From Rhodothermales bacterium (lineage in GTDB: Bacteria > Bacteroidota > Rhodothermia > Rhodothermales > BA12), in contig JACSSA010000095.1 of NCBI GenBank assembly GCA_014879465.1, positions 1 through 49,580 on the forward strand: 49,580 bases of DNA, in the 5' to 3' direction. Numbering within the stretch: the first letter of the stretch is position 1; each line of letters begins with the position of its first letter. Below are positions 47,689 to 49,580 of this stretch, in pieces. A program made the position numbers and the translations under genes. The notes under the pieces were generated by a model. The model was not told the DNA's origin. It saw only the letters and a list, made by a program, of their open reading frames with translations, and ran no database searches.

Positions 47689-49580
47689 ATGCCTGAGTAC
47701 CCGTTCGGCCAGAAGATCGTCTACACCCCCGATCCGCAGGCGTTGGCCAACAGCCGGCTCGCCGCGTTTATGCAGCGCTATGGGGTGCTCTCGTACGCGG
47801 CGCTGCAAGAGCGTTCGACCGCTGACGTGGCGTGGTTCTGGAACGCGGTGCTCCACGATCTCGACGTGCAGTTCTACACCCCGTATACCGCCGTCTACGA
47901 AGACACCGGCGACCCGGCGTTTCCGCGCTGGTGCGTGGGCGGGGAGATGAACATCGTCCACAACCTGCTCGACAAGTGGATGGCCGACGAGGCCGCTCGG
48001 GCGCGCGTGGCGCTGCGCTGGGAGGGCGAAGAAGGCTCCACGCTCTCGCTCTCGTACGCCGACCTCAACGCCGAAGTCAGTCGCTGCGCCGCCGCCCTCC
48101 GTGCCGATGGCTTCCGGCCCGGCGACGTGGCGGGGCTGTTCATGCCGATGACGGTGGAGCTGGTCGTGGCGTTTCTGGCCGTGCTCAAGGTGGGCGGCGT
48201 GGTGCTGCCGCTCTTCTCCGGCTACGGCCCGGAGGCTATCGCTACCCGCCTTGCCGACGCCGGGGCCGCGGTGCTTTTTACCGCCGACGGGACGCTCCGG
48301 CGCGGGAAAGCCCGCCCGATGAAAGAGGTGGCCGACGAAGCCCTCCGGGCGTGCCCGTCGGTGCGGCGCGTGATTGTGCAGCAGCGGGCGGGCCTGCACG
48401 ACGTGCCGATGACGCCGGGCCGCGACGTGTTCTGGACGGACTTCGTGGCGCACCACCCGCCGTTTGCCGCCACCGAGCGCACGAGCGCCGAGGCCGTGGC
48501 CTTGCTGCTCTACACCTCCGGCACCACCGGGCAGCCCAAAGGCGTCGTCCACACCCACTGCGGGTTTCCGATCAAGGCGGCGCAGGACATGGCCCACGCG
48601 ATGGACGTGAAGCCGGGCGACACGGTCTTCTGGCTCTCGGATATGGGCTGGATGATGGGGCCGTGGCTCGTGCTCGGCACGCTTCTGCTTGGCGCGTCGA
48701 TGGTGATCTACGACGGCGCGCCCAACGCGCCCGCGTCGTATGCCGACGGCCCGGCGCGGCTCTGGGCGCTGGCCGAGCGCCACGGCGTGACGCACCTCGG
48801 CGTCTCGCCCTCGCTCGTGCGGGCGCTGATGCCCTACGGCCCAGAGCCGGTGCGCCGCGCCAACCTCGCGGCGCTGCGGGCGCTCTGCTCCACCGGAAGC
48901 CCGTGGGACCCCGATGCGTGGATGTGGGCCTTCGAGCACGTCCTCACCCGCCGCAAGCCCATCCTCAACTACTCCGGCGGCACCGAGGTGTCGGGCGGCA
49001 TTCTGTGCGGCAACCTCTTCACCCCGCTCAAACCGTGCGCCTTCTCCGGCCCTGTGCCCGGCATGGCGGCCGATGTGGTAGACGCTGCGGGGGAATCGGT
49101 ACGCGGCGAAGTCGGCGAACTCGTCGTGCACAAGCCGTGGATCGGGATGACGCGGGGCTTCTGGAACGACCCCGACGGCGAGCGCTACCGCCAGACCTAC
49201 TGGAGCCAGCACCCGGGCATCTGGACGCACGGCGACTTTGCGGCGGTGGACGAGGACGGCCTCTGGTACATCCTTGGCCGGTCCGACGATACCATCAAGG
49301 TGGCGGGCAAACGCCTTGGCCCATCGGAAGTCGAAGCCATCGTCAACCTTCATCCGGCGGTGCGCGAAAGCGTGGCTGTGGGCATCCCGGACGAGATGAA
49401 GGGCGAGGCGGTGGTCGTTTTTGCGGTGCTCGACGAAGGCGTCGAACCCTCCGACGACTTGCGTGAGGCGCTGCTCGACGCCGTCGCCGACGGCCTTGGC
49501 AGGCCGCTTCGCCCGAAAGAGGTGCGCTTCGCAACGGCCATTCCCAAGACGCGAAACGCCAAGGTGCTGCGCCGGCTCAT
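47689..49580 (+). CDS. AMP-forming acyl-CoA synthetase (acetyl/acetoacetyl-CoA synthetase-like), 3' end cut by window
   Basis: ATG 47689 (context CCCGATG); the frame is open to the end of the window, about 630 residues. Converts a short-chain acid, ATP and CoA to acyl-CoA, AMP and PPi. Motifs: N-terminal ACAS-like part ([31 protein letters not shown]), P-loop [46 protein letters not shown], and in the C-terminal domain [20 protein letters not shown] with the catalytic Lys in TRNAKVLRR at the extreme end. It resembles acetyl-CoA and acetoacetyl-CoA synthetases; which substrate is used is unclear. The shorter frames on both strands here are shadows. Confidence 0.9.
   Translation, partial: MPEYPFGQKIVYTPDPQALANSRLAAFMQRYGVLSYAALQERSTADVAWFWNAVLHDLDVQFYTPYTAVYEDTGDPAFPRWCVGGEMNIVHNLLDKWMADEAARARVALRWEGEEGSTLSLSYADLNAEVSRCAAALRADGFRPGDVAGLFMPMTVELVVAFLAVLKVGGVVLPLFSGYGPEAIATRLADAGAAVLFTADGTLRRGKARPMKEVADEALRACPSVRRVIVQQRAGLHDVPMTPGRDVFWTDFVAHHPPFAATERTSAEAVALLLYTSGTTGQPKGVVHTHCGFPIKAAQDMAHAMDVKPGDTVFWLSDMGWMMGPWLVLGTLLLGASMVIYDGAPNAPASYADGPARLWALAERHGVTHLGVSPSLVRALMPYGPEPVRRANLAALRALCSTGSPWDPDAWMWAFEHVLTRRKPILNYSGGTEVSGGILCGNLFTPLKPCAFSGPVPGMAADVVDAAGESVRGEVGELVVHKPWIGMTRGFWNDPDGERYRQTYWSQHPGIWTHGDFAAVDEDGLWYILGRSDDTIKVAGKRLGPSEVEAIVNLHPAVRESVAVGIPDEMKGEAVVVFAVLDEGVEPSDDLREALLDAVADGLGRPLRPKEVRFATAIPKTRNAKVLRRL

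Noticed and set aside
47581-49353. Long minus-strand frame opposite the CoA ligase
   Set aside because: Antisense shadow; the plus frame from 47689 has all AMP-binding motifs and stays open to the window edge.

Overview
The window is a GC-rich stretch of bacterial chromosome, almost certainly from the Rhodothermota/Bacteroidota side of the tree (a Rhodothermales-type organism). The reasons are a PorU-PorV pair of the type IX secretion system (T9SS), a secreted FG-GAP protein with a T9SS C-terminal sorting domain, a DUF4783 protein, almost no Shine-Dalgarno sequences (many starts instead read C-C-C-G-ATG), and -7-like promoter elements of the form TACCTTNG, a GC-rich version of the Bacteroidetes TAnnTTTG box. 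No stretch of more than 300 bases lacks a gene or gene remnant; the larger gaps hold repeats, hairpins or promoters and are listed.

Layout. 1-3.0 kb: end of a YVTN-type beta-propeller gene and an FG-GAP protein for T9SS export. 3.0-6.4 kb: a TPR protein diverging from a NarL/NarX-type two-component pair. 6.5-10.5 kb: a small Cys-rich secreted peptide, tmk, a Fur-family regulator, a secreted protein, pyrR, a GGQ-type release-factor-like protein, a decayed carotenoid hydroxylase (crtZ) and a methyltransferase. 10.6-19.1 kb (all minus): a very large NtrY-like sensor kinase, a DUF4783 protein, mutL, cdsA coupled to a DUF2007-like protein, and a CPBP protease. 19.2 kb: tRNA-Arg(CCG) with promoter and terminator, followed by three plus-strand genes of unknown function, two of them less GC-rich than the rest. 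21.8-31.1 kb (minus): TPR protein, a fused prenol kinase/DUF92 membrane protein coupled to a TlpA-like thioredoxin, porV and porU. 31.3-38.1 kb: DNA glycosylase, a 78-residue stand-alone histidine-kinase dimerisation-like protein, an MBL hydrolase, a secreted protein, an acyl-ACP thioesterase, a GNAT acetyltransferase with a palindromic operator, an FAD oxidoreductase, acuI and a lipoprotein. 38.2-41.9 kb: a lipoprotein and the tyrosine-catabolic pair hppD-hmgA. 41.9-43.9 kb: a frameshifted M15 endolysin-like gene, a strikingly AT-rich lipoprotein gene (recent transfer) and a small conserved protein. 44-49.6 kb: a GH47 mannosidase-like lipoprotein, an FKBP/SlyD-type isomerase with extra tandem chaperone-like modules, an OsmC protein, msrB and the 5' part of an acyl-CoA synthetase.

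How genes work together: PorU and PorV process and attach T9SS cargo such as the FG-GAP protein. HppD and HmgA convert 4-hydroxyphenylpyruvate to homogentisate and then to maleylacetoacetate. OsmC and MsrB form a convergent oxidative-stress pair. The most unusual single item is the FKBP gene at 45504-46595: its insert-in-flap (IF) chaperone domain appears to have been copied three more times after the catalytic domain. Other items worth attention are the fused prenol/prenyl-phosphate kinase, the stand-alone dimerisation-like protein, two apparent single-base frameshift genes, and several intergenic repeat families, two of which look like types known from unrelated phyla.
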